A DNA stretch of 64,000 bases from Pseudomonas sp. SL4(2022) (lineage in GTDB: Bacteria; Pseudomonadota; Gammaproteobacteria; Pseudomonadales; Pseudomonadaceae). Below the pieces are notes generated by a model, which saw only the letters and a list, made by a program, of their open reading frames with translations, was not told the origin of the DNA and did no database searches. Of the stretch, positions 47,426 to 57,960 are shown piece by piece. Where the stretch lies: contig NZ_CP113060.1 of the NCBI RefSeq assembly GCF_026625725.1, positions 620,001 to 684,000 on the forward strand, written 5' to 3'. A program made the translations under genes and the position numbers. Position 1 is the first letter of the stretch. Every line of letters starts with the position of its first letter.

Positions 47426-48143
47426 TCACACTCTCCTCATAGCTGCGATATGGTGGGAAATAGAAGCCCTTGAGCCGGTCAGCTCTCGGAGGTTTGGTTT
47501 TTTACCTGAAGCAATTGTTTCAGACTCGATTCGCTGCTTGCTCAGTGAAGGGGTTCAGCACGTCAAACCTGGTTCTGCACAGGCGGCGCACCCGGATAAA
47601 AACCCTACAGGGGTCAGTCACGTGTCCTGCAGCCTCCAAGGCTGTTAGCGGTAGATCGGAGTGTCTGTTGAACGCCCGAAAAACTCATCCTCGGCAGCTT
47701 GTAGCGCATGGCGGTACAACGCGTTGTTGAAAGTTAGGGCTTTGGGCTCGAGAGATTTCTAATCGAGATTGAAGATTCCTCACGCACACCTGCATTGAAC
47801 TTTTACTGGTTCCACAATGCGTTATCCGGAGTGCTCGAGGAGCTCAGCGGCTTTGATTGTGCATAAGCCAACGGCCCCGGAGCGATCCTAGCGTGTGTTT
47901 TCTGTCGGGCTCTGGCATAAACAAAAAACCCCAGATCGCTCAGGCGTCCGGGGTTTGGAATGGGCATAAAAAAACCCGCTTAGGGCGGGCTCTTTGTTCA
48001 AATACATAAATCACACGATAGCCAAAATGATGCAGTTAACTGCAGGCGACGTCAATAGGGGGGACTCCCGTGCTCAGCCCAAGGCGGACGCTATGGCGTT
48101 TTGGAAAGATGAACCAGGATCCGATGATTACTGCTGGCATAGC
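47426..48143. other. Gene-poor stretch with coding debris
   Basis: From about 47745 to 47866 a frame reads like the end of a decayed gene (IEIEDSSRTPALNFYWFHNA), with no start. The right part holds two terminators. No other gene is supported. Confidence 0.5.
47921..47995 (-). terminator. Tandem intrinsic terminators
   Basis: On the minus strand GCCCGCCCTAAGCGGGTTTTTTT (spanning 47968-47990) and an AAACCCC/GGGGTTT stem (47926-47956) followed by T's end transcription from the gene at 48144-49517. Confidence 0.8.
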
Positions 48144-49517
48144 CTAAAAACCAGACTTTTCAGAGTTTCCCTCACGCGCGTCAGCTTCGTTTTCGCTCTC
48201 ATAATGGTAGTCAACCAATCTTCCCTTAACCTCACCAACCTCAAACTCGTCCAAAGCTCTGGTGCCGAGCAACAACGAATTTTTAATTTCGACGCTAAAC
48301 GCAATATCGCGACCGGGCATATCATACTTCTTTCTATGAGTGCCACTTGCCGATCCAGAAAAAACAACCTTTAAACCGTCTTCAAACGCAATAGAGTCTA
48401 AATCACCGATCTCGACTTCATCATATATAGTATCTGACTCTGCGATGGGGCCCGACAAATCCTCGCCATGCAACAATCCATACGCATCCTTTTCGCAGAT
48501 ATCCCTACACACCTCTTCTACTTGATCGTCGGCGATCAATTTATATTCTGAATTTTCCAAGAGCAAAATCACATGATCGAATAGCAGGTCTGCTGTTAGG
48601 CTCTCATTATCCGAACTTTCGTCTTGAACGATAACTTCGAGTCTTGACGCAAGCTCTTTAGGCTCATAGTAAATATATACAACTTGCGATAGCTTTTCGT
48701 TGTTAAAATTCTCATCAAAAACCAGCGACTGGAAGTCTTCATAACCAAATATTGTTGCTACGACCTCACCTAGTCCGCCCAGAGATAGTTGAACACCATC
48801 TGCTTTTAGACTTTCTTCGAAAGCAAGCATGAGGCTATAAGATGAGGGAAACCGATTTGATGCCTGTGCTGATTTCAACCTAGCACTAGCAACAGCAAAC
48901 CGCTGTCTTTCGATTGCGGCATTTTGCTGCTTTTTCTCTTCGTCTAATTGAGCTTGATTCGCTCGACTTTTGGCCTCCGTCGCGGCTGCTACCGCCGCCG
49001 CTGAAGCGGCGGCTGCCGCTTCAGCGTTTCCTTTAAATTTTTCGCTTCTTAGCTTTAACTGTTCAATTATTTCTTTTCGGCGATCAATATCTAACTGGAC
49101 GTTCTGCTCCAAAAATCTCTTTTCTGGATCCGCTAACAGCTTCTGCCTATTCAATTTCTCTTGTTGTTTAGTTTTACTCACTTCAATTGATATTGCTTGC
49201 TGGTGCAGTCGATCATTTGCGAATTTCTGTAACGACTTCAATAGCAATGACACCCAAGGGAAAGCGAACAAAAATAAGATTGTCATAACCAATGGGATGA
49301 CAATAATCGTATTTAACGCTATTACGTCAGTTTCTTTTAGATATTTACTAAGTGCGTTAATCCTTTCTGTAGTGGTTCCGTCGCCCCATATTAGGATTGC
49401 CAAGTGACTCCAGTTACAGACAACCCATGACCCTATAAACGCGCCAATGAAAGGATCATTGACCTTTGTTTTCGTATTTCCGGAAATTGACTGCAATATA
49501 TCGTCAAGAAATTTCAT
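48144..49517 (-). CDS. Membrane-anchored coiled-coil hypothetical protein
   Basis: A 457-residue unrecognised protein. Two hydrophobic helices lie near 26-44 (GAFIGSWVVCNWSHLAILIW) and 70-92 (IIVIPLVMTILFLFAFPWVS). A long Ala/Lys/Glu-rich coiled coil (about 95-210, with AEAAAAASAAAVAAATEAKS) follows, then an acidic globular C-terminal domain. The ATG at 49517 was chosen over a TTG at 49535. It is a plausible phage-defence or stress membrane sensor, but this is inference. Confidence 0.65.
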   Translation of the reverse strand: MKFLDDILQSISGNTKTKVNDPFIGAFIGSWVVCNWSHLAILIWGDGTTTERINALSKYLKETDVIALNTIIVIPLVMTILFLFAFPWVSLLLKSLQKFANDRLHQQAISIEVSKTKQQEKLNRQKLLADPEKRFLEQNVQLDIDRRKEIIEQLKLRSEKFKGNAEAAAAASAAAVAAATEAKSRANQAQLDEEKKQQNAAIERQRFAVASARLKSAQASNRFPSSYSLMLAFEESLKADGVQLSLGGLGEVVATIFGYEDFQSLVFDENFNNEKLSQVVYIYYEPKELASRLEVIVQDESSDNESLTADLLFDHVILLLENSEYKLIADDQVEEVCRDICEKDAYGLLHGEDLSGPIAESDTIYDEVEIGDLDSIAFEDGLKVVFSGSASGTHRKKYDMPGRDIAFSVEIKNSLLLGTRALDEFEVGEVKGRLVDYHYESENEADAREGNSEKSGF

Positions 49518-49713
49518 TCTGCATGACCTGCGCAACTATATTAAAGACGAAGCATCACTTGCCACAAATATGCTGACGAGTATGCATATACGTTTCAAAC
49601 TTGTGAATCGCCCCAGGTTTTATAGACACTCTCCAGACTCTGTTGGCATTCCTTGCGGGTATCATTACTGCGCCTCATGGCTGGTAGCAGCTCAAGTGGA
49701 AGCTACTCTCATA

Positions 49714-50091
49714 TCATTCTGACTTGGAGATCGTCTCCCTTACGATTGCAGAGTGCTTGATCTTGCCCTTTGTTGCCGTGACCGTCTGCGTAGTCGTCAG
49801 AACCTCAAGCTTGATCTCAAACTCTTCGCTGTAAGGTCTGCTCTGAAAAAGGCGGGTCAGATGCTCAGCGAATTGCTCCGCCAGCTCACTACTGTCGAGA
49901 TATAGCGTCTTGTATGAGAGCCGGCCAGTAGGTGTCGAGTACAGACCCGTCACAACGTCATCGTCCCGATAGTGACCATCACGCAAATTTGAAGGAACCA
50001 AACTGCTGGGCATCTCGACCCTGATAGTGGCGTACTCAACAACCGATTTGTTCTTGAAGTCTCCAGCGCCGCGTAGCTTTGTGTGCTTCAT
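49714..50091 (-). CDS. Hypothetical protein
   Basis: A 125-residue unrecognised protein (starts MKHTKLRGAGDFKNKS) with AAAGGATG about 9 bases before the ATG. It is mostly beta-strand in appearance. It has no close functional clue in its neighbours. Confidence 0.6.
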   Translation of the reverse strand: MKHTKLRGAGDFKNKSVVEYATIRVEMPSSLVPSNLRDGHYRDDDVVTGLYSTPTGRLSYKTLYLDSSELAEQFAEHLTRLFQSRPYSEEFEIKLEVLTTTQTVTATKGKIKHSAIVRETISKSE

Positions 50092-50231
50092 AGCTAATCA
50101 TCCTTTCTGGTTAGAAGCAGAATGCCAGGACGTCCGATGAAGAGCGACTGGCCGATTCCAGACTTTTGCTACCGGCAACTCCCGGCTAAAAGCGGGCAAT
50201 CATATCTGTCCGTGATACCCGGAACGTTCTG

Positions 50232-50864
50232 TCACTTTATCTCGCCTCTCCCTAGCTGTTCGAGCGCGTAGCGATGGTCACTTGAAAAATCCATAAAGCC
50301 CTGAATTGCGCTAGCCGGCCCGCAATGACGATGACCGAAACCCAGCCAAATCTTGTAGTCGCTTAATGAGTGAGCTCCCAAAGCTAGAGCACCTGGGCTA
50401 CCACGATAGAACTCGATGGCTCGGGTCAATATTTCACCTGTCTCCTTATCAACTAAAATTTCCTCGCTACGTCCGATTTCATCGTTAAAACTACGTGTTT
50501 GCGTGACTTCCATAAAAATTCGATCCGACGACCAATAGTTACGGGTATGTTGATTGACGGTTTCCGACTTATGGAGTTCATTGGCACCCCACTTCTGCCC
50601 AACCGTCTCCGGATTTTCCTTAATCCACTGCTCCGGGGTTTTATATACCCAGAAACCCGCTTCGGTTGAGCAGTAGTATTTGTGCATTACGTACACAGGT
50701 ATCCAATCCCAAAATACCAAGTTGTACATCATGAAAGCCGCCAACCAACCGCCAACCCAACCTTTGCCAAAACGCTTTGTGGCATAAAGGTTGGCACGGT
50801 TAATTACATAGGCGGAAATCAGCAGATATAGTCCGAAAAACAGCAAGTACACCAGTGCGATCAT
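50232..50864 (-). CDS. Hypothetical membrane protein
   Basis: A 210-residue unrecognised protein with two N-terminal membrane helices (about 2-20 and 36-58) and a soluble C-terminus. AAGGA lies 8 bases before the ATG. Confidence 0.6.
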   Translation of the reverse strand: MIALVYLLFFGLYLLISAYVINRANLYATKRFGKGWVGGWLAAFMMYNLVFWDWIPVYVMHKYYCSTEAGFWVYKTPEQWIKENPETVGQKWGANELHKSETVNQHTRNYWSSDRIFMEVTQTRSFNDEIGRSEEILVDKETGEILTRAIEFYRGSPGALALGAHSLSDYKIWLGFGHRHCGPASAIQGFMDFSSDHRYALEQLGRGEIK

Positions 50865-50977
50865 ATTGCCATCCTTGCATACGGGTTAATTGCCACCGGC
50901 AGATTCAAGCCTGTCACAAGCGACTCCTTCTGGCCGACTGCAGCCTCTCGCTCGATACAGCGACCAATCCGCTCAGG

Positions 50978-51709
50978 TCACACAGATTCCTCCAACCTCT
51001 CCCTCTGCTGTCTCCAAGCCAGCTTTATCCCCTCAATATTCGGAGCAAATCTGGACATATGCCGAATGCCAACGACCGGCACCTTCCGCCCAGCAATGGT
51101 CGCGGTGAAGCCATAAGTGGCATGGTAAGAGGAAGAATCAACATGCTCCAAGGCCTCTCCATCGCCAAACGCTTCCCAGAGAATCTTGGCGGCCGATGGG
51201 CTTCCTAGCCCATTGCTGTAGGCAATGATCAGCTCCGCTTCCGCAATTGGCATGGTCACTCGCTGAAAGAAGTCCATCGATTTGCGCGTGAGCACTTCAA
51301 GGCTCGCAGCGGAAGATTGCTCCGCGACTTTTCGTATGGACGCAGCATCCCGTGAGCAAAGCAGCAAGGCATTGGTATAGAGGGTGTCGCGCCAATCAAA
51401 TCCAAGTGCAGCGGGCAGATCTGTCAGTCGCCGGGCCAAGGTCTTCGGGCCCCAGCCACCTTCTAGGCCATAGGCAACATTGGAGAACATTGGCTGTTCA
51501 TAGCCTGCGCATATAGCACCGGCATTGGTGTGGATGGCGTCGGCCAATGAGCCGTTGAAACCGACCATGACCAGGCGCTTACGGCGTGGTGGGGCTGCAA
51601 GCAATTCGAAGGCACAGTCGAACGGACGTGATGCGAAGTCCCCAATGGCGAGACTCTCGAGGACTTCGAGAATATGGTTGCGGGTTTGCAGGAGCATGAT
51701 GCTATCCAT
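50978..51709 (-). CDS. Hypothetical protein, possibly uracil-DNA-glycosylase-like
   Basis: A 243-residue protein. The strands VMVGFNGSLADAI near 46 and VPVVGIRHMSRFAPN near 210 sit where UDG-superfamily proteins have their water-activating and HPS-type motifs, and the order of helices fits, but key residues differ. The assignment is tentative. No partner gene overlaps it. Confidence 0.4.
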   Translation of the reverse strand: MDSIMLLQTRNHILEVLESLAIGDFASRPFDCAFELLAAPPRRKRLVMVGFNGSLADAIHTNAGAICAGYEQPMFSNVAYGLEGGWGPKTLARRLTDLPAALGFDWRDTLYTNALLLCSRDAASIRKVAEQSSAASLEVLTRKSMDFFQRVTMPIAEAELIIAYSNGLGSPSAAKILWEAFGDGEALEHVDSSSYHATYGFTATIAGRKVPVVGIRHMSRFAPNIEGIKLAWRQQRERLEESV

Positions 51710-52184
51710 TCAGAAAGGTGCCGCGATGATGCTGAAGAACGCAAGTGCTTACGGAAATGCTGAAGATCAAGCTGATTCCCAGGGCAACAGGGTTACTGAA
51801 TCCCCTCGGCCTTTGACGCTCCTTGTCACATCACCTGTATGCCTATCGCCTAAGTTCAGGTGGGGTCAGCAACCGTATAAAGATCGTTCTATAGCGTTTT
51901 AGACAAAGGCTATTGAGCCCAAGGGCACAGTAGCTCGCTTGCTATGTACGTCGCCGGGGGGAATGCGGCTAGATTGAATCCAGTGCTTCAAGCACGCCAT
52001 CTACTCGACGGCAGCCGATTCGCGGCAAAAAAACTACCTAAGGTGGCGAAAAATTGCCGCCGGCGGCTTCGTTCCCCCCAAATACTCTGCACCCCAGGTG
52101 CAATAACGGGCTGGTCTACTTTTTGCTTTTAAAATTATTGACTATAAAAAATCAATCTATTGAAAAGGCTACAGGGAGAGCGCC
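51710..52184. other. Intergenic stretch, no supported gene
   Basis: A divergent region between two hypothetical genes. There is a weakly AT-rich part near 52125-52165 that could hold the promoter of the next gene. I see no hairpin or RNA. Confidence 0.45.
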
Positions 52185-52643
52185 ATGACAGGAATAACAC
52201 CTACCGTATTCAACATGAAAAGTGTTACTGATCATATTAGAAAGACAAAAGAAGATGGAACTCTACAAATAAGTAAACATACGAAAATAGCTGTACCGCC
52301 GGAGATGAAGGCGGAGCACGCTGAGCGGGTGCGTGAATCCGCCAAAACAGTTGCAGAAAGCAAGGCCGCATTCAATCGTGCGGAGCTAGAGAGCAGAAAG
52401 AATGTAACTAAGCCGCCCTCGCCCACGCACAGCGTAGAGAATAGCGACATTCACCTTCCTAATATTGCTTCGCTTTCTCGAGAAAGCGCAGTCACTGTGT
52501 TAAAGAGCTTAGAGTTCATGACTAGCAGGGGAATGGACTCCGGAAAGAGTATTTTCGGTATGAACGGAGACAAAAAAACTGACTCCATTGAGACTTATGA
52601 GTCATGGCTTCGAGCCACAATCGGCATTGATGAATACGTTTGA
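52185..52643 (+). CDS. Hypothetical protein
   Basis: A 152-residue unrecognised hydrophilic protein with a charged helical middle (KAEHAERVRESAKTVAESKA), consistent with a coiled coil. GGGAGA lies before the ATG. It lies before the Tle-type lipase gene and may be part of the same effector region. Confidence 0.55.
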   Translation: MTGITPTVFNMKSVTDHIRKTKEDGTLQISKHTKIAVPPEMKAEHAERVRESAKTVAESKAAFNRAELESRKNVTKPPSPTHSVENSDIHLPNIASLSRESAVTVLKSLEFMTSRGMDSGKSIFGMNGDKKTDSIETYESWLRATIGIDEYV

Positions 52644-53086
52644 AGCAAACCATTTTCAGCCCATAACGGAAATTGTCGCGTGTTGAGCAGATGAACCGCT
52701 CTCCGATGGACTGATTGCGTATTCCAGTGATTGTGCTCCACCGCGCTGATGATTCTGACCCACCACATTTCTGCGCCCATCAAATATCGACTGAATGGCA
52801 AACGCACCTCAATGTAATATTTTATTACATATGCTTGTGTGCCTCACAAGGCATGGCGTGGAGCGGGTCTGCGCAACATATTGCGCAGCTTGAGATCGCT
52901 ACACTCGCCTGCTCAGCAGCCCTGCTGAGTAAGTAAAATCCAACTCGACTGGAATACGTTCGCAGGGCAATCTTTAGATTGATGATTGCTGCTTTTTTGG
53001 TTCGTTACCGCACCAATAAATGAGTAGCGTCTGGGCGATGCAAGCCGCGTGTATGGTTTGCGTTACCAAGGAATAGGTATCAAGGA
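52644..53086. other. Intergenic stretch, no supported gene
   Basis: Between a hypothetical gene and the Tle1-like lipase. It is AT-rich near 52815-52835, a possible promoter, and otherwise featureless. Confidence 0.45.
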
Positions 53087-54637
53087 ATGAGCGGTTACGT
53101 CCCAAACACACCAAAGGCGAAGCGAGTAGCCGAGCTGAAAGATGTAAAGCCCGTTGACCTTCACGCACAGCGCTGGGCCGAATACGAAAAGCACGGCAAA
53201 GAGCCGGCACCACCGCCAGAGAAAGTTAAAATAGCCCTGCGTATCGGGCTGTTTTTCGACGGCACCGGCAATAACGCCAGCAACAGTGCGCTGGGCGCAC
53301 TCTGTGGGGCGCACCATCCAGTGCAACAGAATGACCTGGATGCCAGCTGTAAGCCCTATATGGCTGACCCCAACAGCAGTTATGGCAATGATGTAACCAA
53401 CGTCCGAAAACTGCGCGACCTATACAGGGAATCCGTGAGTCCGGAAAGCGACAGTCAACATCGGCCAATGTCTCGTGGACTCTACATTGACGGTATTGGT
53501 ACCAACGTAGGCGGAAAAGACAGCGTTATAGGTTCTGGTGCTGGCCGAGGTGATACAGGCGTTGAAGGCCGCGTTCAGGAAGCCTTTGGGCGGATTAAAG
53601 AACTTGTAAGCGAGATTATTGAACAGAACCCGGATTGTGAAATCAGTTCGCTGACCTTCGACGCCTTTGGTTTTAGCCGTGGCGCAGCGGCTGCACGGCA
53701 CTTCGCCAATGAGGTTGTCCGGGGCAAAAACGGGCCGTTAGGGCCTGCCCTGCGTGACAACGCAAAAGCCTTCAGCCGAAGCTTCGCTGACCAATACCTG
53801 CAAGACATCAATATGGGCTTTATCGGCCTGTTCGATACAGTCGCCTCGGTGGCTGGGTTGACCAACCTGGGTAATGTCAGCAGCTCCATCGCCCCAGGCA
53901 TCAAACTGCATTTGGCCAGTCGGTATTTCAGCAATGTGGTGCACTTGGTGGCGCGTGATGAGCTACGCGCCAACTTTGCACTGAGCACCGTAAGCCCTGA
54001 TCACTGCGAAATCACCTTGCCAGGTGCGCATTCTGATATTGGCGGTGGGTACTTGGCGGAGGCTGAAGAGTGCGTACTTGTCAGCCCTATGCAGGCGTTG
54101 ACAGTGCGACAAGGTACGGATGTAAAAACCACCTCAATCTACCGAGATGCGGCCCAGGCGAAGGCCCGTATGGTCGCAGAAGGATGGCCAGCATCGGTTC
54201 TGGAAGTTGTGACGCCTGCCCCTAAGTTGCTGCCCGCTGACCCGCAAGATCGCCTCGCCCCACGACAACAGCGTGTCTATGCCGGTTTGCAACTCAAGCG
54301 CCCTGTAAAGGGTGAGTTGTCTCGGGTTTATCTGCGGGTGATGTACGCGCTTGCCAAACAGAACGGGGTTCCGTTTGATGACATTCCGGATCTGTCCAAG
54401 TACAGATTGCCGGCTGAGCTTCAACCACTCTGTGATCGATTTGTGGGCGGTGACTACAGCACCACTGCTGCCGATGAAGCCTTGCTCAAGGGCCGCTATA
54501 TCCATACCTCCGGGCACTGGAATAACCCCCTCGGCAAGCTAACCCCCAGTGGCTTCAAGCTGGTTTACATCAACGCGCCAAGTGCTGATGGCGCTCGCTT
54601 ACAACATCCCCATGTACCGGACTGGACACTATTGTGA
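53087..54637 (+). CDS. Tle1/DUF2235-type phospholipase effector
   Basis: A 516-residue alpha/beta hydrolase of the T6SS lipase Tle1 family. GLFFDGTGNN near 57 opens the domain, FGFSRGAAAARHFANEV (near 203) holds the nucleophile serine in GxSxG, and PGAHSDIGGGYL supplies the acid/histidine region. Tle1 enzymes cut membrane phospholipids of competitors when delivered by a type VI system. No T6SS or VgrG gene is seen here, so it is an orphan cargo effector. The following lipoprotein is probably its immunity protein. Confidence 0.88.
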   Translation: MSGYVPNTPKAKRVAELKDVKPVDLHAQRWAEYEKHGKEPAPPPEKVKIALRIGLFFDGTGNNASNSALGALCGAHHPVQQNDLDASCKPYMADPNSSYGNDVTNVRKLRDLYRESVSPESDSQHRPMSRGLYIDGIGTNVGGKDSVIGSGAGRGDTGVEGRVQEAFGRIKELVSEIIEQNPDCEISSLTFDAFGFSRGAAAARHFANEVVRGKNGPLGPALRDNAKAFSRSFADQYLQDINMGFIGLFDTVASVAGLTNLGNVSSSIAPGIKLHLASRYFSNVVHLVARDELRANFALSTVSPDHCEITLPGAHSDIGGGYLAEAEECVLVSPMQALTVRQGTDVKTTSIYRDAAQAKARMVAEGWPASVLEVVTPAPKLLPADPQDRLAPRQQRVYAGLQLKRPVKGELSRVYLRVMYALAKQNGVPFDDIPDLSKYRLPAELQPLCDRFVGGDYSTTAADEALLKGRYIHTSGHWNNPLGKLTPSGFKLVYINAPSADGARLQHPHVPDWTLL

Positions 54638-55302
54638 TGAAGCCACTAATCGCCCTGCTGGGCGTGCTGCTGTTGGGCGGTTGTCAGGCAACCGATCCTC
54701 TCTCGGGTGAGAATGATCCCAAAGACCACCAATGGAACCTCCAATTTACTGGGCCGATTTATATGAGCGGCTGGGTTGAAGCTAGCTTGGTGGAGGATAT
54801 TAAAGGTCGCATTCTCAATCATGGCGCTGGTGGCGTCATTGGCTCTGGCAGCTCTGATTATGGTGTGGCGACCGAGCTTGCACGGGGCTGGCCGAGGGAT
54901 CTAGGTGGAGGAATTCATGGCGTTACTGGTGCAGACCTGCCGAAGCGAGTTTTTGTGCGTTGGCAGTCCGTAGTGGAGCAGAAAACATATCGTGCTTGGG
55001 TGGATATACCCGAAGAAGCACGGAAAATCATGCACACATCAACACACCGTCGTTGCCCGAAAACACCTGAGCGGGAAGCTCGCTATATGGCTTCAATGCA
55101 CCTTGGCCTGGCTCCGGGGGGGATTGTGCAGGTCTGGGTCGGGGACGAATGCAGGAAGCAAGTAAAAGTAGCTCGCGCCCAGGCCGAGATAGAACCTCTG
55201 GGGCCAGATCAGGGCAATAGTGAGGGCCGTTACGCTCACAAGGTCAGCGAGTTTTCAAAGCGCTATATCGAGAAATACGGCATTCCGTACGGGAGTTGGT
55301 AA
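54637..55302 (+). CDS. DUF2931 family lipoprotein, likely immunity protein
   Basis: A 221-residue lipoprotein (signal LIALLGVLLLGGC, Cys near 16) matching DUF2931, a family often following Tle-type lipases. Its start overlaps the lipase stop by TGATG, as expected for an immunity partner. As an outer-membrane-anchored periplasmic protein it could block the lipase there. It ends at RYIEKYGIPYGSW. Confidence 0.82.
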   Translation: MKPLIALLGVLLLGGCQATDPLSGENDPKDHQWNLQFTGPIYMSGWVEASLVEDIKGRILNHGAGGVIGSGSSDYGVATELARGWPRDLGGGIHGVTGADLPKRVFVRWQSVVEQKTYRAWVDIPEEARKIMHTSTHRRCPKTPEREARYMASMHLGLAPGGIVQVWVGDECRKQVKVARAQAEIEPLGPDQGNSEGRYAHKVSEFSKRYIEKYGIPYGSW

Positions 55303-55441
55303 CCGTCCATACTGTTGCCAGATAACGCCATCTCAGGCAAATGGTTGACTGCTTAACTTGAAGGACGCCCTGCGCCTGGGCGAGTTCCTCCCCATTGCTT
55401 GTGCGTTTCCTGGCGGCTCTGAAGCCAGCCCTCAGCCCTGA

Positions 55442-55783
55442 TCAGGTGGTAAATGTGCTCCCCTTACGCTTTGTGCGCCCCCGCTGAGGAAGCCGCTCGC
55501 AAAGAAAACGCATGGATACGTCTTTTGGAGACGATACATACGGCTCACTATCCGGGCCTTCAATCCAAGCCTTAATAGGTACGCTTCCCATGATCTGCGC
55601 AAGCCACTTGTGATGGAGCAGTCTCGGGGCCTCTGCGAGGATTATTGCGAGACGATTCACCTCATCCGAGTGGCAATGCTTAGCCAAACGCGCCACTTCC
55701 TTATTGGTCGATGTGAGAATCACTGGAAGCTTATGCTTTACGATCTCAAGCTGGTCAGTGCGATAAAGCGCGCGCGGTGGCAT
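55442..55783 (-). CDS. Hypothetical protein
   Basis: A 113-residue unrecognised protein. The ATG at 55783 has AAGGA 7 bases upstream; a longer frame from 55825 lacks a ribosome site. It is helical (EVARLAKHCHSDEVNRLAIIL). It may follow the next gene upstream in one transcript. Confidence 0.5.
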   Translation of the reverse strand: MPPRALYRTDQLEIVKHKLPVILTSTNKEVARLAKHCHSDEVNRLAIILAEAPRLLHHKWLAQIMGSVPIKAWIEGPDSEPYVSSPKDVSMRFLCERLPQRGRTKRKGSTFTT

Positions 55784-55848
55784 CAGAAAATCCTTTTGTG
55801 CGATGAGAATGCCCAGCCATTCCAAGTGACCGGGCTCACTGGGTAGTC

Positions 55849-56142
55849 TTAAACGAACAACGCTCCGCTCGGATCGGGCTCAGGTTGACGCTCGGCGTCG
55901 AGTTCCATCCGCGCTTGGCGGTTGATCTGCTCACCACGGCTGTTTTCTTCTAGGCGTTGAATCTCTCTATTTGCCAAGGAGACGGCATCCTGGGAGGACG
56001 AGGCCTTACCTTCTCGAAGATAAATCTGCGCCAGCTTATGGGCATGGTCTATAGCGCCATTCTCATTGATGGATTTCACACCATGGTAATGATCGTTGGC
56101 AGAGCTAATCATGCCAGTGTAGGGAGATTTTGGGGGGGTCAT
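55849..56142 (-). CDS. Hypothetical protein
   Basis: A 97-residue unrecognised polar helical protein (HAHKLAQIYLREGKASSSQD). A GTG at 56151 would extend it by three residues. It lies upstream of the preceding hypothetical gene on the same strand. Confidence 0.5.
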   Translation of the reverse strand: MTPPKSPYTGMISSANDHYHGVKSINENGAIDHAHKLAQIYLREGKASSSQDAVSLANREIQRLEENSRGEQINRQARMELDAERQPEPDPSGALFV

Positions 56143-56151
56143 GAAACTCAC

Positions 56152-56478
56152 GCCTAGGTTGATTGATGCCCCGCCACGTTAAGCAGATTCCAGCTCGTTG
56201 TTTAACATCAAATTCACCGAGTGCGTGTGATACCGCCAGATCCCGCGTGATGGGAGGAAGCCTGGAGGCAGCGCCCTCATGCTAAGCGCCTGGCAACATA
56301 CGTTGCGCAGGTTTCCCCCGTGTTTGGCCGCGGTGAAGTGTTCGACTACATCGAGACGTTTACAACCCAAAACGCCGACATGATTTCAACAATCAGCTGT
56401 CGCCGGTAGCGCTTTCGAAAAGCGCTACTTCCCGTGGACTACTCTCGCTCTGAAAGACATCCCCGACTTATGCTTTGG
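56152..56478. other. Intergenic stretch, no supported gene
   Basis: Lies between two minus-strand genes. A 63-codon frame at 56179-56370 has no recognisable features. I see no terminator with a clear T-run. Confidence 0.4.
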
Positions 56479-57960
56479 TTATGGAATCGTATAATTCAGG
56501 GTCTGGCTATGGCTCTGGGTACCTACGCTGTAGACAAGTGTTAACTGATAATTTCCAGCTACCATCGCCGCAGTGCTCGCAGTAAAACAGGTGTTGTTAG
56601 GTGTAGTTTTTAGCGTATTTGGCGCTATATCGGCTTCATCGATAAGCTCTGGCGGCAGGGTCTGGCTAAGACGATAGAAGTGCGCGCGAATCTTTCCTGT
56701 ATTAATAGTGCGTGGGTGAAATAGGCAAATTTCCTGAGTGGCGCTAGAAAATATATATCTACCTTGTTGATCTTTTTCAGCTACCAGTTGCACTTTCTCT
56801 TGTGATGCCTGCTCTTGTTTTTGGGCTGCCAGCAATGACTGAAGAGCAATTTCGTAGTCATTCCTGGCCTGAATACTACTTCCAGACGATTTACCTATGC
56901 GCTGAACGGCATTCTCTGCACTAAGCAACAATTTTCGTTTGTCCCAAAGACTAGGGTCTCCCCCTTGTACAACAGAAAGTGTTAACCATGTTTTATCGGT
57001 GAATTTTTCAGTCCCCGCACGGTTGAATACACTTTGATTCTTTATCGCCATTTTTTCCGTATCAATATCCCTTAAGGAACTAGCATCTGGTGTGTCGGTC
57101 AAGCCTCGGCGAACGACTACGGGGAGAGAAAGCGCGGCATCACCCAGATAGGCAACAGGATTACGGGACTCACCTTCCTTAGACAGGTAACCAAAGCATG
57201 TGGTCATCGCACAACCCTCTTGGTTTACAAGCACATAGTTACCCGGCAACAATGGAATAAATGAGCCGTTAGTGGTTTGGTATCGTTCCAAGTTTCCAGA
57301 GTTTCCGACCAAGTCGAAGCTAACGCGCAGCACAACATCGTCCTTGTTTAAGGAAAGCAAACTTTTTGCGATCTCTTTAGTAAAAGCGCGTTCGGCTGCG
57401 GTAACCGGGTTAACGAAGGAAAAGGTTTTGCTGGCAGATGCAATGAAGTCTAGAAAGGCCGCAGCGTCTTCGTTTTCACCTTGATCATATTCAATCACCG
57501 TCAATGAAACGCTGACCTGATCAGATTCAAGTTTTTTAGGGCCATAAATTAGTTTGTTAAAAATTGGACTTTTAGATCTGTCAGATATGCCATCGAAAGG
57601 GCCCAGCACGGTAGTAACAGTATCGCCTTCAGTCCCTGAACTAACCTCGGTGAATTCCGCCACTACTACAACTTCATTCACCCCACCTAAATCTGGTAAG
57701 TATTTGAAATATCCATCAGAAAGAAAAACTGCATAGACGTCCTTTCCTTGCATGTCAACACCCGGTGTTGTTTTATTAATAGCGCCAGTTAATGCCGTAG
57801 AGTTTTGATCAGGGAATGCTGACGCCAAAAAGCCGTTGTGTTCCTTATAAAGTGTGGCGGAACCAGAAGGCCCTGAGCATCCTTGCAAAAATACAGCCAC
57901 AACAATTAGCATCCATAAGAAGCGTACAACATTGGATTGAAAATATTGCTGAGATTTCAT
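56479..57960 (-). CDS. Large hypothetical lipoprotein
   Basis: A 493-residue lipoprotein: hydrophobic signal FLWMLIVVAVFLQGC with the lipobox LQGC near 28, then a long beta-rich mature part and an alpha-helical stretch near 380-410. It could start at 57981 (seven residues longer). Together with the SGNH hydrolase upstream it makes a pair of exported proteins. The function is unknown. Confidence 0.65.
   Translation of the reverse strand: MKSQQYFQSNVVRFLWMLIVVAVFLQGCSGPSGSATLYKEHNGFLASAFPDQNSTALTGAINKTTPGVDMQGKDVYAVFLSDGYFKYLPDLGGVNEVVVVAEFTEVSSGTEGDTVTTVLGPFDGISDRSKSPIFNKLIYGPKKLESDQVSVSLTVIEYDQGENEDAAAFLDFIASASKTFSFVNPVTAAERAFTKEIAKSLLSLNKDDVVLRVSFDLVGNSGNLERYQTTNGSFIPLLPGNYVLVNQEGCAMTTCFGYLSKEGESRNPVAYLGDAALSLPVVVRRGLTDTPDASSLRDIDTEKMAIKNQSVFNRAGTEKFTDKTWLTLSVVQGGDPSLWDKRKLLLSAENAVQRIGKSSGSSIQARNDYEIALQSLLAAQKQEQASQEKVQLVAEKDQQGRYIFSSATQEICLFHPRTINTGKIRAHFYRLSQTLPPELIDEADIAPNTLKTTPNNTCFTASTAAMVAGNYQLTLVYSVGTQSHSQTLNYTIP

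Noticed and set aside
47201..47648. Plus-strand frames after the Fic gene
   Set aside because: They overlap a better-supported minus-strand small membrane protein and have no ribosome site or motif.
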